64,000 nt of DNA from an uncultured Lachnospiraceae bacterium (GTDB taxonomy: Bacteria > Bacillota > Clostridia > Lachnospirales > Lachnospiraceae): assembly GCA_910576975.1 (NCBI GenBank), contig CAJTJY010000021.1:13263-77262 (forward strand). The letters run 5' to 3'. The notes beneath the pieces were generated by a model that was given only the letters and a program-made list of their open reading frames with translations, was not told the origin of the DNA and searched no databases. This document shows positions 16,299 through 25,289 of the stretch, piece by piece. The stretch's first letter is position 1, and every line of letters begins with the position of its first letter. The position numbers were made by a program, and so were the translations under genes.

Positions 16299-16397
16299 TT
16301 ATTATTATACAAAGGTACTTTGAAAAATACAATCATAAATGACAGGAAAGCCTTATACAATATCAATAGAACGTATTAATTTGAAAAGGAGCCGCCC

Positions 16398-16829
16398 ATG
16401 AACAAAATGATTTTGCCAAAAAGGTCTTTGCTTTGCATTCTTATGGTTCTGATTATGCCAATCATGCTCTGGGCAGGGTGCGGGTTGGAGGAGACAGACG
16501 GTCACAAGCTGAAAGATTTGTCTTATACGATTTTGGAAGAGAAGGAGATTCCGCAGGAATTCCTGGAAGTAATAGAAGAGAAAAAGGAAGGGATTTTTAA
16601 GCTCACCTACACGGATCAAGAAAATCTCTACATAGCAGTTGGATATGGCGTTCAACAGACAGGTGGCTACAGTATTTCTGTAAATGAGTGTTACCTGACT
16701 AAAAACGCAGTGTATTTTGACACGACATTGATTGGACCGTCAAAAGGAGAACAGGTCAATCAGGTCAAATCTTATCCATATCTGGTAATTAAGACAAAAT
16801 ATTTAGAAAAAAGCGTAGTTTTTGAGTAG
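16398..16829 (+). CDS. PrcB-domain lipoprotein
   Basis: A 143-residue protein with a signal sequence ending in LWAGC (lipobox, Cys about residue 28), so it is predicted to be membrane-anchored outside the cell. The C-terminal half (VGYGVQQTGGYSISVNEC, TTLIGPSKGEQ, SYPYLVIKT) fits the PrcB C-terminal domain. In the treponemal dentilisin system that domain helps a surface protease complex. The role in Clostridia is not known. AAAGGAG (16385-16391) precedes the ATG. Confidence 0.7.
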   Translation: MNKMILPKRSLLCILMVLIMPIMLWAGCGLEETDGHKLKDLSYTILEEKEIPQEFLEVIEEKKEGIFKLTYTDQENLYIAVGYGVQQTGGYSISVNECYLTKNAVYFDTTLIGPSKGEQVNQVKSYPYLVIKTKYLEKSVVFE

Positions 16830-16889
16830 AAAATACGGTAGGAATTTGGACTCAAATGTGCTAAGATGGTAAACGAAGTACAAAATAGC

Positions 16890-16926
16890 AAGTCTTCAAA
16901 AATGTTTTTGTCATTTTTGAAGGCTT
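16890..16926 (+). terminator. Hairpin after the PrcB-like gene
   Basis: AAGTCTTCAAAAATG (16890-16904) and CATTTTTGAAGGCTT (16912-16926) pair over about 15 bp with one mismatch, around a TTTTTGT loop. No strong T-run follows, so this is a probable rather than certain terminator. The remaining gap to murA (16927-17201) shows only an A/T-rich tract that should hold the murA promoter (TATAAT-like near 17099-17105). Confidence 0.5.
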
Positions 16927-17201
16927 AATTCTGAGAAAACAGCGGACAAGTCTGTGGTTTCTATTTGAAAATAGTACATGATTTCAATGAAATTGTTTAT
17001 AATAAAATCGTAGCTATCCCCAATGGGGCAGGCACAAAATGCAGATTCAGGCATAAAATAAGCTAACAGGGAACAGATTTACAATTTGATAAAGTATGTT
17101 ATAATAGTACATGATGTTTTTCGCAAGGTCCAAAGACGGACAGAGCATGATGGGAGTACTATGATAACTTCTTGTACGAAAACAGAGCATAGAGGTGCAA
17201 T

Positions 17202-18494
17202 ATGGAACAGTATGTGATCAGAGGGGGTAATCCGTTGGTAGGCGAAGTGGAGATCGGCGGCGCTAAGAATGCGGCGCTGGCAATCCTGGCAGCTTCCATT
17301 ATGACGGATGAGACCGTAACAATAGATAATATACCCGATGTACGGGATGTCAACGCCTTGCTTCAGGCAATGAGCGATATCGGGGCAAGGATAGACAGGG
17401 TAGATGCGCACACCGTGAAGATTACTGGTTCTTCAGTAAGGGATATTTCAGTAGATTATGATTCTATGAAGAAGATCAGGGCTTCTTATTATCTGCTGGG
17501 AGCGCTCTTGGGAAAATACAAGCATGCAGAAGTAACGCTTCCTGGAGGCTGCAACATTGGAAGCAGGCCCATGGATTTGCACATTAAGGGATTTCGTGCC
17601 TTGGGCGCAGATGTGCAGATTCGCAACGGCGCCGTAGCGGCAGAGGCACAGAAGTTAAAAGGCAGCCATATATATCTGGATAAGGTATCGGTTGGCGCTA
17701 CGATTAATATAATGATGGCGGCAGCTATGGCAGAAGGAAAAACGACAATTGAAAATGCGGCAAAAGAGCCTCATGTGGTGGACGTCGCCAATTTTTTGAA
17801 TAGCATGGGAGCGAATATCCGCGGAGCAGGCACGGACGTGATCCGCATTGTGGGCGTGGAGAACCTTCATAAGACGGAATATTCCGTGATTCCAGATCAG
17901 ATTGAGGCAGGAACTTTTATGTTTGCGGCAGCGGCAACCAAAGGCGACGTCACTGTGAAAAATGTGATCCCAAAACATTTAGAGGCTACCTCGGCGAAGC
18001 TGTTAGAGGCAGGCTGCGAGATAGAGGAACTGGACGACGCTGTGCGAGTGGTGGCTTCCAAGCCATTGAGGCATACGCAGGTTACTACGCTGCCTTATCC
18101 AGGGTTTCCAACGGATATGCAGCCTCAGATGTCCGTGGTCTTAGGCATTGCCCAAGGAACTAGTACCGTGACAGAGAGCATTTTTGAAAACCGTTTTAAA
18201 TATGTCGACGAATTGACCCGCATGGGGGCGGACATCAAGGTAGAGAGCAATATTGCCATTATCAGCGGAGTCAAAGGATATACAGGAGCCAGAGTGAGCG
18301 CGCCAGATCTCAGGGCAGGAGCAGCCTTGGTGATTGCAGGCTTATCTGCAGAAGGCACGACTATTGTGGACGATATTCATTATATTCAGAGAGGATATGA
18401 GGCTTTCGAAGAAAAATTAGAGAAATTGGGCGCTCAGATCCGCCGGGTACAGACAGAGAAAGAGATCCAGAAATTTCACTTTAAGGCGGTATAG
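17202..18494 (+). CDS. murA: UDP-N-acetylglucosamine 1-carboxyvinyltransferase
   Basis: The 430-residue enzyme catalyses the first committed step of peptidoglycan synthesis, transfer of enolpyruvate from PEP to UDP-GlcNAc. GGAKNAALAILAAS near residue 20 has the conserved Lys-Asn. The loop LPGGCNIGSRPMDLH near 115-120 has the Cys that fosfomycin alkylates, so the enzyme should be sensitive. YPGFPTDMQ and EARGL-like C-terminal blocks also fit. AGAGGTG precedes the ATG. It stands alone and is not linked to the other mur genes. Confidence 0.95.
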   Translation: MEQYVIRGGNPLVGEVEIGGAKNAALAILAASIMTDETVTIDNIPDVRDVNALLQAMSDIGARIDRVDAHTVKITGSSVRDISVDYDSMKKIRASYYLLGALLGKYKHAEVTLPGGCNIGSRPMDLHIKGFRALGADVQIRNGAVAAEAQKLKGSHIYLDKVSVGATINIMMAAAMAEGKTTIENAAKEPHVVDVANFLNSMGANIRGAGTDVIRIVGVENLHKTEYSVIPDQIEAGTFMFAAAATKGDVTVKNVIPKHLEATSAKLLEAGCEIEELDDAVRVVASKPLRHTQVTTLPYPGFPTDMQPQMSVVLGIAQGTSTVTESIFENRFKYVDELTRMGADIKVESNIAIISGVKGYTGARVSAPDLRAGAALVIAGLSAEGTTIVDDIHYIQRGYEAFEEKLEKLGAQIRRVQTEKEIQKFHFKAV

Positions 18495-18625
18495 GCAGAT
18501 GTGATAAAACTTCAAAGATGGCAGGAGGCATGAGGAATTAGATTCCGGATGCTTCCTTTTTGTATGCATTTTTGGGAATGCATTCTTCTTTTTCTGACAA
18601 ATTTTACAAAACTGCACAATAATTT

Positions 18626-18655
18626 TTGTATAACTGTCGAAAATTATGTTACAAT
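18626..18655 (+). promoter_or_regulatory. Promoter upstream of the cysD cluster
   Basis: TTGTAT (18626-18631) and TACAAT (18650-18655) are spaced by 18 bp. A start near 18662 would give a leader of about 400 nt ahead of cysD, unusually long for a simple promoter. Confidence 0.45.
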
Positions 18656-19021
18656 AGTGATATCCTTACAGAAGGGAGGATTGCATATTGTAAAAATGCC
18701 TGTCAGCAAAGCAGTTGGCAAAGAGTGAAAGAATTTTATAATTCTATCACAAACTACCTGTTTGTGCGGAAAAGCGCACAGAATATGAGGAAATTATGAA
18801 AAAGCGTTAAAAGGAAAATGCCAAGGGAGGGTGGTTAAAATAAACAATAGCGCGGATTATCTTCTGTGAATCTGCAGTGAAAAAATAATTGTATATTATT
18901 TACAAGATTTTTACGTTATCTTTTTGGATATTTTATTAGTAACAGGGATTGAATATTCGTTTAAATTTTAAGCAATCTCAAAATTATATCACATTCGTAT
19001 TTTAAGATGATAGAATAAAGT
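18656..19021 (+). other. Long untranslated leader candidate before cysD
   Basis: No gene is supported here. A perfect GAAGGGAGGA ribosome-site-like tract (18672-18681) is followed only by a very short frame (TTG ... ATGCCTGTCAGC ... TGA, 16 codons). Near 18830 an AGGGAGGGTGG tract is followed 20 nt later by GCGCGG, weakly reminiscent of a T-box antiterminator but too divergent to call. A GCGGATT/AATCTGC hairpin (18857-18880) has no T-run. The 3' part is very A/T-rich. Confidence 0.3.
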
Positions 19022-19042
19022 GTTACAAAATTATTTTGTAAC
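19022..19042. promoter_or_regulatory. 21-bp palindrome upstream of cysD (operator candidate)
   Basis: GTTACAAAAT (19022-19031) and ATTTTGTAAC (19033-19042) are perfect complements around one base. The site ends 23 bp before the cysD start, a position from which a bound repressor would block transcription or elongation. No cognate regulator is identifiable from the sequence. Confidence 0.5.
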
Positions 19043-19065
19043 AAATGCCATAAAGGAGAAAATAA

Positions 19066-19959
19066 ATGAATCATTTAGATGAATTAGAAGCGGAAGCGAT
19101 TTATATCATGCGTGAAGTCGCTGCAGAATGTGAAAAGCCAGTGATGTTATATTCCATTGGAAAAGACTCATCCGTAATGCTGCATTTGGCAATGAAGGCT
19201 TTTTATCCGGAGAAACCGCCTTTTCCGTTTCTGCATGTGAATACTACATGGAAGTTCCGGGAGATGATAGAGTTCCGTGATGATACGGCAAAGCAGCTTG
19301 GAATAGAGATGATAGAATATATCAATGAAGAAGGAATACAACAAGGGATTAATCCCTTTGAACATGGTTCTTCTTATACAGACATTATGAAAACCCAGGC
19401 GCTCAAGCAAGCGCTTGACAAATATGGATTTACGGCAGCTTTTGGAGGCGGCAGGCGTGATGAGGAGAAATCAAGGGCGAAAGAACGAATCTTTTCTTTC
19501 CGTAATGAAAATCATGCCTGGGATCCAAAGAATCAGAGACCAGAAATGTGGAAATTATTTAACACCCGTATTAAGAAAGGCGAGAGTATCCGCGTATTTC
19601 CATTGTCAAACTGGACAGAAAAAGATATTTGGCAGTATATCTCAAGGGAGAACATTCCCATTGTATCCTTGTATTTTGCAAAAGAACGTCCAGTCATAGA
19701 GCGAAACGGACAGTTGATCATGGTTGACGATGACCGGATCAAGCTCCAGGATGGAGAGTCAGTGGAGATGAAGAAAGTGCGTTTCCGTACATTGGGATGC
19801 TATCCGCTGACAGGGGCGATGGAGTCGGAAGCAGATACCTTGGATCAGATTATCGAGGAAACGTTGTCCTCCGTGGAATCGGAGCGGACAAGCCGCATCA
19901 TTGATTCGGACGGCGGTGCGGCCAGTATGGAAAAAAGAAAGCGAGAGGGTTATTTCTAA
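19066..19959 (+). CDS. cysD: Sulfate adenylyltransferase small subunit
   Basis: A 297-residue ATP pyrophosphatase-type protein. The PP-loop is in LYSIGKDSSVMLHLA at about residue 30, followed by FLHVNTTWKF, AAFGGGRRDEEKSRAKERIFS and FPLSNWTEKDIW, all conserved in CysD/NodP. With CysN it makes adenosine 5'-phosphosulfate from ATP and sulfate, driven by GTP hydrolysis. AAAGGAG precedes the ATG. The stop overlaps the cysNC start by one base. No APS/PAPS reductase or sulfite reductase lies nearby, so the product is more likely for sulfation than for cysteine synthesis (inference). Confidence 0.93.
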   Translation: MNHLDELEAEAIYIMREVAAECEKPVMLYSIGKDSSVMLHLAMKAFYPEKPPFPFLHVNTTWKFREMIEFRDDTAKQLGIEMIEYINEEGIQQGINPFEHGSSYTDIMKTQALKQALDKYGFTAAFGGGRRDEEKSRAKERIFSFRNENHAWDPKNQRPEMWKLFNTRIKKGESIRVFPLSNWTEKDIWQYISRENIPIVSLYFAKERPVIERNGQLIMVDDDRIKLQDGESVEMKKVRFRTLGCYPLTGAMESEADTLDQIIEETLSSVESERTSRIIDSDGGAASMEKRKREGYF

Positions 19960-21794
19960 TGAAGAATAATTTGTTGAAGTTTATTACCTGTGGAAGCGTG
20001 GACGACGGCAAATCTACGTTGATAGGGCATATGCTTTATGATGCGAAGCTGATTTTTGCAGATCAGAAACGGGCGCTTGAGTTGGATTCCAAGGTGGGTT
20101 CCAGAGATGGGAAGATCGATTACTCTCTGCTTTTGGATGGATTGATGGCGGAGCGGGAACAGGGAATTACGATTGATGTGGCGTATCGTTATTTTAGCAC
20201 CGAAAACAGGAGCTTTATCGTGGCTGATACGCCGGGGCACGAAGAATATACAAGAAGTATGGCGGTTGGGGCATCCTTTGCGTCACTTGCGGTGATTCTC
20301 GTAGATGCCAGCCAGGGCGTGTTAGTGCAGACCAGGCGCCACGCAAGGATCTGTTCCTTGATGTGGATCCGCCACTTTGTGTTTGCAATTAACAAGATGG
20401 ATCTGGTGCATTACAATCAGATGAAGTTTAAGAAGATAGAGAAAGACATTAAGATTTTAATGGCAGAATTTGACTATGGGACGCTGCAGATTATTCCGGT
20501 ATCGGCAACGGAAGGGGACAATATCACCAAACGCTCCGATAAGATGGCATGGTACCAAAAAGGCACGCTGCTTGCCTATTTGGAAAATGTGGACGTTAGT
20601 CAAAAGGATGAAATGATGGCGTTTTCCATGCCCGTGCAGCGTGTGTGCAGACCGAACCATAACTTCCGCGGGTTCCAGGGACAAATCTCATCTGGGGAGA
20701 TCTCAGTTGGAGACACGGTTACTGTAATGCCCAGCCGTGAGAAAGCCAAAGTAACGCAGATTTTTGAGGGTGATCAGGCAGTGGAACACAGCGGCAGAGG
20801 ACACGCAGTGACCATTCAGCTTGATACGGAGATCGATATTTCCAGAGGATGCGTCATTGAGCGTGATTATGAATTGAGCGTCGGCAGCATGATGGCGGTC
20901 TCCTTGTTGTGGATGGATGATAACAGCCTGGTATCAGGCAGGAATTTCTGGCTGAAAATCGGAACCCAGATGATTTCTGCCACGGTGATGAATATCAAGT
21001 ATAAGATTGATGTTAATTCCGGCGCAGAAGTGTATGCGGACGCTATTTATAAGAATGAGATTGCATTCTGTGAAATTTCAGTGGGCAGCAATATTGTGTT
21101 TGACCGTTTCGAAAATAACAGAGAACTAGGATCCCTGATTTTAATTGACCGTATCACTAATATGACGTCTGCGTGCGGCGTCGTGATGTATCCGCTTACC
21201 AGAGGCGGAAACCTTACTTGGCAGGATACCGATATTACGAGGCAGATGCGGGAGAACAGCTTGGAACAGAAAGCGGTGACCGTATGGATGACGGGATTAT
21301 CCGGCGCAGGCAAATCTGTTTTGTCAAATGAGGTCGAAAAACGCCTGTTTGCCAAGGGCAAGCATACGATGCTTCTGGACGGCGACAATGTCCGCATGGG
21401 CCTCAATAAAAACTTGGGCTTTACGGAGGAAGACAGGATTGAAAATATCCGCAGAATTGCAGAAGTAAGCAAGCTGATGAATGAATCTGGCCTGATTGTG
21501 CTGACGGCGTTTATCTCTCCGTACCGCCTGGACCGTAGAAATGCAAAAGAGATCATCGGAGAAGACAGCTTCGTGGAAGTTTATGTGAGCACGCCGCTAG
21601 AGGAATGTGAGAAACGTGATGTCAAAGGGCTGTATCAGAAAGCAAGAGCAGGAAAGATTCCTAATTTTACTGGAATAACCAGTCAGTATGAGGAACCAGA
21701 ACATCCAGATATCATTGTAGATACCAGCAAGCATACGCTCGAAGAATGTGCGGAGATTATACTAGAAGGTTTGAAACCTTATTTAGGAGAGTAA
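19959..21794 (+). CDS. cysNC: Bifunctional sulfate adenylyltransferase large subunit / APS kinase
   Basis: A 611-residue fusion. Residues 1 to about 420 form the GTPase CysN: G1 SVDDGKST near 12-19, G3 DTPGHEEYTR near 90, G4 NKMD, then beta-barrel domains. Residues about 437-605 form APS kinase CysC: P-loop GLSGAGKS, LDGDNVRMGLNKNLGF, TAFISPYR and NFTGITSQYE. Motifs of both halves are intact, so the protein should make PAPS directly from sulfate with CysD, as NodQ does. It overlaps cysD at the start codon, and the sulfotransferase follows 2 bp after its stop, indicating tight co-expression. Confidence 0.93.
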   Translation: MKNNLLKFITCGSVDDGKSTLIGHMLYDAKLIFADQKRALELDSKVGSRDGKIDYSLLLDGLMAEREQGITIDVAYRYFSTENRSFIVADTPGHEEYTRSMAVGASFASLAVILVDASQGVLVQTRRHARICSLMWIRHFVFAINKMDLVHYNQMKFKKIEKDIKILMAEFDYGTLQIIPVSATEGDNITKRSDKMAWYQKGTLLAYLENVDVSQKDEMMAFSMPVQRVCRPNHNFRGFQGQISSGEISVGDTVTVMPSREKAKVTQIFEGDQAVEHSGRGHAVTIQLDTEIDISRGCVIERDYELSVGSMMAVSLLWMDDNSLVSGRNFWLKIGTQMISATVMNIKYKIDVNSGAEVYADAIYKNEIAFCEISVGSNIVFDRFENNRELGSLILIDRITNMTSACGVVMYPLTRGGNLTWQDTDITRQMRENSLEQKAVTVWMTGLSGAGKSVLSNEVEKRLFAKGKHTMLLDGDNVRMGLNKNLGFTEEDRIENIRRIAEVSKLMNESGLIVLTAFISPYRLDRRNAKEIIGEDSFVEVYVSTPLEECEKRDVKGLYQKARAGKIPNFTGITSQYEEPEHPDIIVDTSKHTLEECAEIILEGLKPYLGE

Positions 21795-21796
21795 AT

Positions 21797-22975
21797 ATGG
21801 CAACTGTATATCTATGTATTGGAACGCAGAAAACGGGAACGACTTTTCTGCAAGAGTTTATGAGGCGCAACGAAAAAGCGCTTAAAAAGCAGGGGTATTG
21901 TTATCCGAAGTTTGAGCTAGGCATCAATGGCATGAAGAATAGGAACGCCTATTTTCTTGTGCATCATTCTAAGCTTGGCAATAAGGAGGCATGCCAGAAA
22001 GAGGAGGCAGAGTTCAAGCGTATTGCTTATAGCAAAATTAAGGAGCTTTCGAAAGAATTTCCAAATATCGTTTTGTCGGATGAAAACATTTGGTATGGTT
22101 GTAAGAGAAAAGGGTTTTGGACAGAGGTATTAGACGAGTTCCATAATATTGGATGCGAGGTCAAAGTGATCGTTTACCTTCGGCGTCAGGATCAAGTGAT
22201 AGAATCGTTATGGAAACAGCGTCTAAAAGGCATGGCTTGTGATACGTTTAGTTTTAGCGAGTTTTGTGAAAGAGGAAGCGGTTGGTTTCCGTTGGATTAT
22301 TTTCAACACTGCACGAATATTGCAGAAGCTGTAGGCAGAGAGAACCTGACAGTCCGGATTTATGAAAGAGGACAGTTTGAAGGCGCAGAGCAGTCTTTGC
22401 TTTCCGATTATTTACAGACGATTAATGTGGAGCTCACAAAAGATTTTGATCGCGGAAAAACGGGAGCTAATTATAGCTTAAACGGGAATTTTATTGAGAT
22501 GAAACGCATTATGAACGGCGTGCCAAGGTACAAGCAGATGCATAATTTTATGCGGGGACCTATCGTGGCGGCAAGCGTGCATCAGGAACAAATGGAACCG
22601 CTTGAAAAGACCAGCGTGTTTTCTTATGAGGATTTGGTAAAGTTTATGTCCAGATTTGATGAGAGCAATCGGAAAGTAGCTGTGGAGTTTTTAGGCAGAG
22701 AGGAGGGCGTCTTGTTCCGGGAACCGTTAAAGGAGCTTCCCGTGTGGGAAGTAAAACAAGAGACCATGTATCGTGACATGATGGTCTTTATGACGGAAAT
22801 GTTCTGTGAGCAGCAGAAGCAAATCGAGATGCTGACACAGAAACTGAATGATTTGTCAAAAAATGTTAATTCTGTCAATGGAGAAATGAAAAACACGCAG
22901 AAAGAATTAAAATCTATAAATAGCAGCTTGATCTTACGAGGATACCGAAAGGTAAAAAATGCAATAAAGAAATAG
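21797..22975 (+). CDS. PAPS-dependent sulfotransferase
   Basis: The 392-residue protein begins MATVYLCIGTQKTGTTFLQE. GTQKTGTT is the 5'-phosphosulfate binding loop (residues 9-16). LRRQDQVIESLWKQRLKG near 130-148 fits the 3'-phosphate binding element with Arg and Ser. The last 60 residues are coiled-coil (MLTQKLNDLSKNVNSVNGEM) with a basic tail, as seen in membrane-proximal glycan enzymes. It would transfer sulfate from PAPS, made by the two upstream genes, to a glycan, lipid or small acceptor that I cannot name. ATG 21797 follows AGGAGAG. Confidence 0.85.
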   Translation: MATVYLCIGTQKTGTTFLQEFMRRNEKALKKQGYCYPKFELGINGMKNRNAYFLVHHSKLGNKEACQKEEAEFKRIAYSKIKELSKEFPNIVLSDENIWYGCKRKGFWTEVLDEFHNIGCEVKVIVYLRRQDQVIESLWKQRLKGMACDTFSFSEFCERGSGWFPLDYFQHCTNIAEAVGRENLTVRIYERGQFEGAEQSLLSDYLQTINVELTKDFDRGKTGANYSLNGNFIEMKRIMNGVPRYKQMHNFMRGPIVAASVHQEQMEPLEKTSVFSYEDLVKFMSRFDESNRKVAVEFLGREEGVLFREPLKELPVWEVKQETMYRDMMVFMTEMFCEQQKQIEMLTQKLNDLSKNVNSVNGEMKNTQKELKSINSSLILRGYRKVKNAIKK

Positions 22976-22985
22976 AGGAAGAGGT

Positions 22986-23675
22986 ATGGGAAAGGCAACG
23001 GTATTGGTTGTTGAAGATGAGTTAAAGCTGCTGAAAACATTGTCTGATTACCTTGTCATAAATAATTATAAGGTCTATCAGGCGTCAGACGGTTTGAATG
23101 GGATTCAGAAATATACCGCCCATAGAGAAGAAATCGACCTTGTGCTCTTGGACGTCATGCTTCCGTTCGTAGACGGTTATGAGGTTCTTAAGCAGATCCG
23201 CCTCTCTTCCGATGTGCCTGTGATTATGCTTACGGCAAAGGAAGAGGTGGAGGATCAGCTTAAGGGATTTTCCTGCGGCGCAGACGATTATATTATTAAG
23301 CCTTATACGCTCTCTGTGGTGAAGATGCATATTGAGGCAGTCTTGAAGCGGTTCGGGCGCAGGCAGGATATCCTTTATGCAGGGGACATTCGGATTGAAG
23401 TGAATTCCAAAAAAATATACGTCAAAAATGTGTTTGTTGAAACAACGCCTAAAGAGTTCGAATTGTTACATATGCTGGTAAGGAATCAGGGAAAGGTTCT
23501 CACCAGGGATTCTATTTTAGACAATGTATGGGGATATCATTATGCGGGAGATGTGCGTACTATTGACACACTGGTGAAGCAGCTTCGGAAAAAAATGGGA
23601 GATCTCTCTTATATACGCACAGTATACGGCGTGGGTTATTGTTTTGAGGTAGCAGGATATGATAAGGCATATTAA
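22986..23675 (+). CDS. OmpR-family response regulator
   Basis: A 229-residue regulator. The receiver domain occupies residues 1-120 (VVEDELK; phospho-Asp in LVLLDVMLPFVDGYE; Lys in DDYIIKPY). The winged-helix domain follows (VETTPKEFELLHMLV ... VRTIDTLVKQLRKKMG ... IRTVYGVGYCF). It starts 10 bp after the sulfotransferase stop and overlaps the kinase gene by 17 bp. The cluster therefore looks like one transcription unit in which the sensor system may control, or be controlled with, sulfation. Confidence 0.92.
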   Translation: MGKATVLVVEDELKLLKTLSDYLVINNYKVYQASDGLNGIQKYTAHREEIDLVLLDVMLPFVDGYEVLKQIRLSSDVPVIMLTAKEEVEDQLKGFSCGADDYIIKPYTLSVVKMHIEAVLKRFGRRQDILYAGDIRIEVNSKKIYVKNVFVETTPKEFELLHMLVRNQGKVLTRDSILDNVWGYHYAGDVRTIDTLVKQLRKKMGDLSYIRTVYGVGYCFEVAGYDKAY

Positions 23676-25086
23676 CATCAAATTCTTTTTGTCGCAGTGG
23701 TTTTTTTTGGTTCTTATGGCAGCTTGCGGCGTTCTGTGTTATCAAATTTTTTTTCCCATCTATTATGAGTATGTTAAAAATGCCCAGGTCCTTGATGCCT
23801 ATATGGACATTGAGGATCTGGATTTGGCACATCTTGACGATTATTCAGTATTTGTTGATTACGAGGAAATGGGGCTTGCCTTTACGATTGCCGATGCAGA
23901 TATGAATCCGGTTTATACCACTCGTGGAGATTCTGAGTATGCCGTGTATCGTAACATAGAAATGAAGCGATCTGATTTTTCTAAATCTGTTGAAATTATA
24001 AAACGAAACAGCAGGCAGAGAGAAGTGACAAAGCTGCGCATGATATTGACGCAGGACGGCATAGATTATTATATTGCTATCAAAGAAAATATTCATGGTT
24101 CCGCAGGGGGTGAAGCGTCGCAGCGGTTTTTGATCATTGTATTTCTTTCAATCTTTGCTTTAGGAAGTATTGTGCTTCTGATCTTTTCCGGCTATTTGAC
24201 AAACCCGATTATAAAGCTTACAAAAGTTGCAGGGCAGATTGCGGAGCGGGATTTCAGTCAAAAGGCAAGCGAGAGGCATGGATTGCTTGGGCTTAATGTA
24301 CTAGCAGAAAATATAAACCGCATTTCGGAACAGTTTGAACAGAGTATTGGGCAAGTGGATGAGACCAGGGATTGCCAGCTTCGGCAGAACATGCGCCAGG
24401 AGCGTATGGAAAAATTGCAGAAACAGTTTATTGCCAATGTCTCTCATGAGCTGAAAACGCCATTGACGGTGATTTCTAGTCAGGCAGAAATGATTGCATA
24501 TGTTGGTGAAGAGGAGAGAAAGGCTTATTTAGCCTCAATTTTAGAAGAGGTTGATAAAATGTCAAGCCTGGTAAGCGGATTGCTGAATACGACTGTGATG
24601 GAACATCATATGGATAATATGCTACAGAAAGAACTAGACATGAAAGAAGTCATGGAGTATATTATTTTAAAATATGACGGTTTGGCAAAAAAGAAAAAAC
24701 TTCACATGGATGCTTTCTTGTCGGAAGACTGCATGATATGGGGAGATCGTGAATATGTGGAGCAAGCGGTAAACAACTATATGATGAATGCTTTTGAGCA
24801 TACGGAAATCGGAGGCAGTATTCGTGTGACTTTGCGCAGAGAGCAGGGGGTGGTCCGCGTGGCTGTCTTTAACACGGGAAAACAAATCCCTACGGGGGAA
24901 TTAATGCATATTTGGAGCGGATTTTATACAAGGAGTCAGAAAGGGACCAACGTGTCTTCCCATGCAGGCTTGGGATTGTATATCGTACAAAGCGTTGTGA
25001 CGATGCATCATGGAAAATGCGGTGTGGAAAATCTTCCAGAAGGCGTAGAATTTTGGTTTGCCATTCCAGCAGCAAAGGTAAAATAG
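23659..25086 (+). CDS. Sensor histidine kinase
   Basis: A 475-residue membrane kinase. The first transmembrane helix is near residues 8-30 (FFLSQWFFLVLMAACGVLCY), followed by an extracellular sensor of about 125 residues. The second helix is near 155-178, then HAMP, the phospho-acceptor His in FIANVSHELKTPLTVI (about residue 263), and HATPase motifs NNYMMNAFEHTE and GLGLYIVQSVV. It is the cognate kinase of the preceding regulator. The extracellular domain has no fold that I recognise, so its ligand is unknown. Confidence 0.92.
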   Translation: MIRHINIKFFLSQWFFLVLMAACGVLCYQIFFPIYYEYVKNAQVLDAYMDIEDLDLAHLDDYSVFVDYEEMGLAFTIADADMNPVYTTRGDSEYAVYRNIEMKRSDFSKSVEIIKRNSRQREVTKLRMILTQDGIDYYIAIKENIHGSAGGEASQRFLIIVFLSIFALGSIVLLIFSGYLTNPIIKLTKVAGQIAERDFSQKASERHGLLGLNVLAENINRISEQFEQSIGQVDETRDCQLRQNMRQERMEKLQKQFIANVSHELKTPLTVISSQAEMIAYVGEEERKAYLASILEEVDKMSSLVSGLLNTTVMEHHMDNMLQKELDMKEVMEYIILKYDGLAKKKKLHMDAFLSEDCMIWGDREYVEQAVNNYMMNAFEHTEIGGSIRVTLRREQGVVRVAVFNTGKQIPTGELMHIWSGFYTRSQKGTNVSSHAGLGLYIVQSVVTMHHGKCGVENLPEGVEFWFAIPAAKVK

Positions 25087-25230
25087 TTCTTAAAAAGACA
25101 AGGGCTTGAGGGACGCCTTATAGTATTTGTCATCTATATTCGTAGGGCGTCCGACTACATTTTATGGTAATAACAATGTATAAAAATTCAATAAACTTTG
25201 TGAAAAATTTATTTTTTTGAAATGTATCAC

Positions 25231-25259
25231 TTGATTTCCATGTGGACAAGTGGTATATT
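25231..25259 (+). promoter_or_regulatory. Promoter of the MarR-citrate synthase unit
   Basis: TTGATT (25231-25236) and TATATT (25254-25259) with a 17-bp spacer lie 30 bp before the MarR start. Upstream, GGACGCC (25111-25117) and GGCGTCC (25146-25152) form a weak hairpin that may end the kinase transcript. Confidence 0.6.
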
Positions 25260-25289
25260 GGTTTAAAATTAAACTATGAGGTGGCGCAG

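Noticed and set aside
18826..18870. T-box-like antiterminator tract (AGGGAGGGTGG ... GCGCGG) before cysD
   Set aside because: The core is interrupted by about 20 nt, no clear Stem I or terminator with a T-run is visible, and the genes are not aminoacyl or amino-acid genes.
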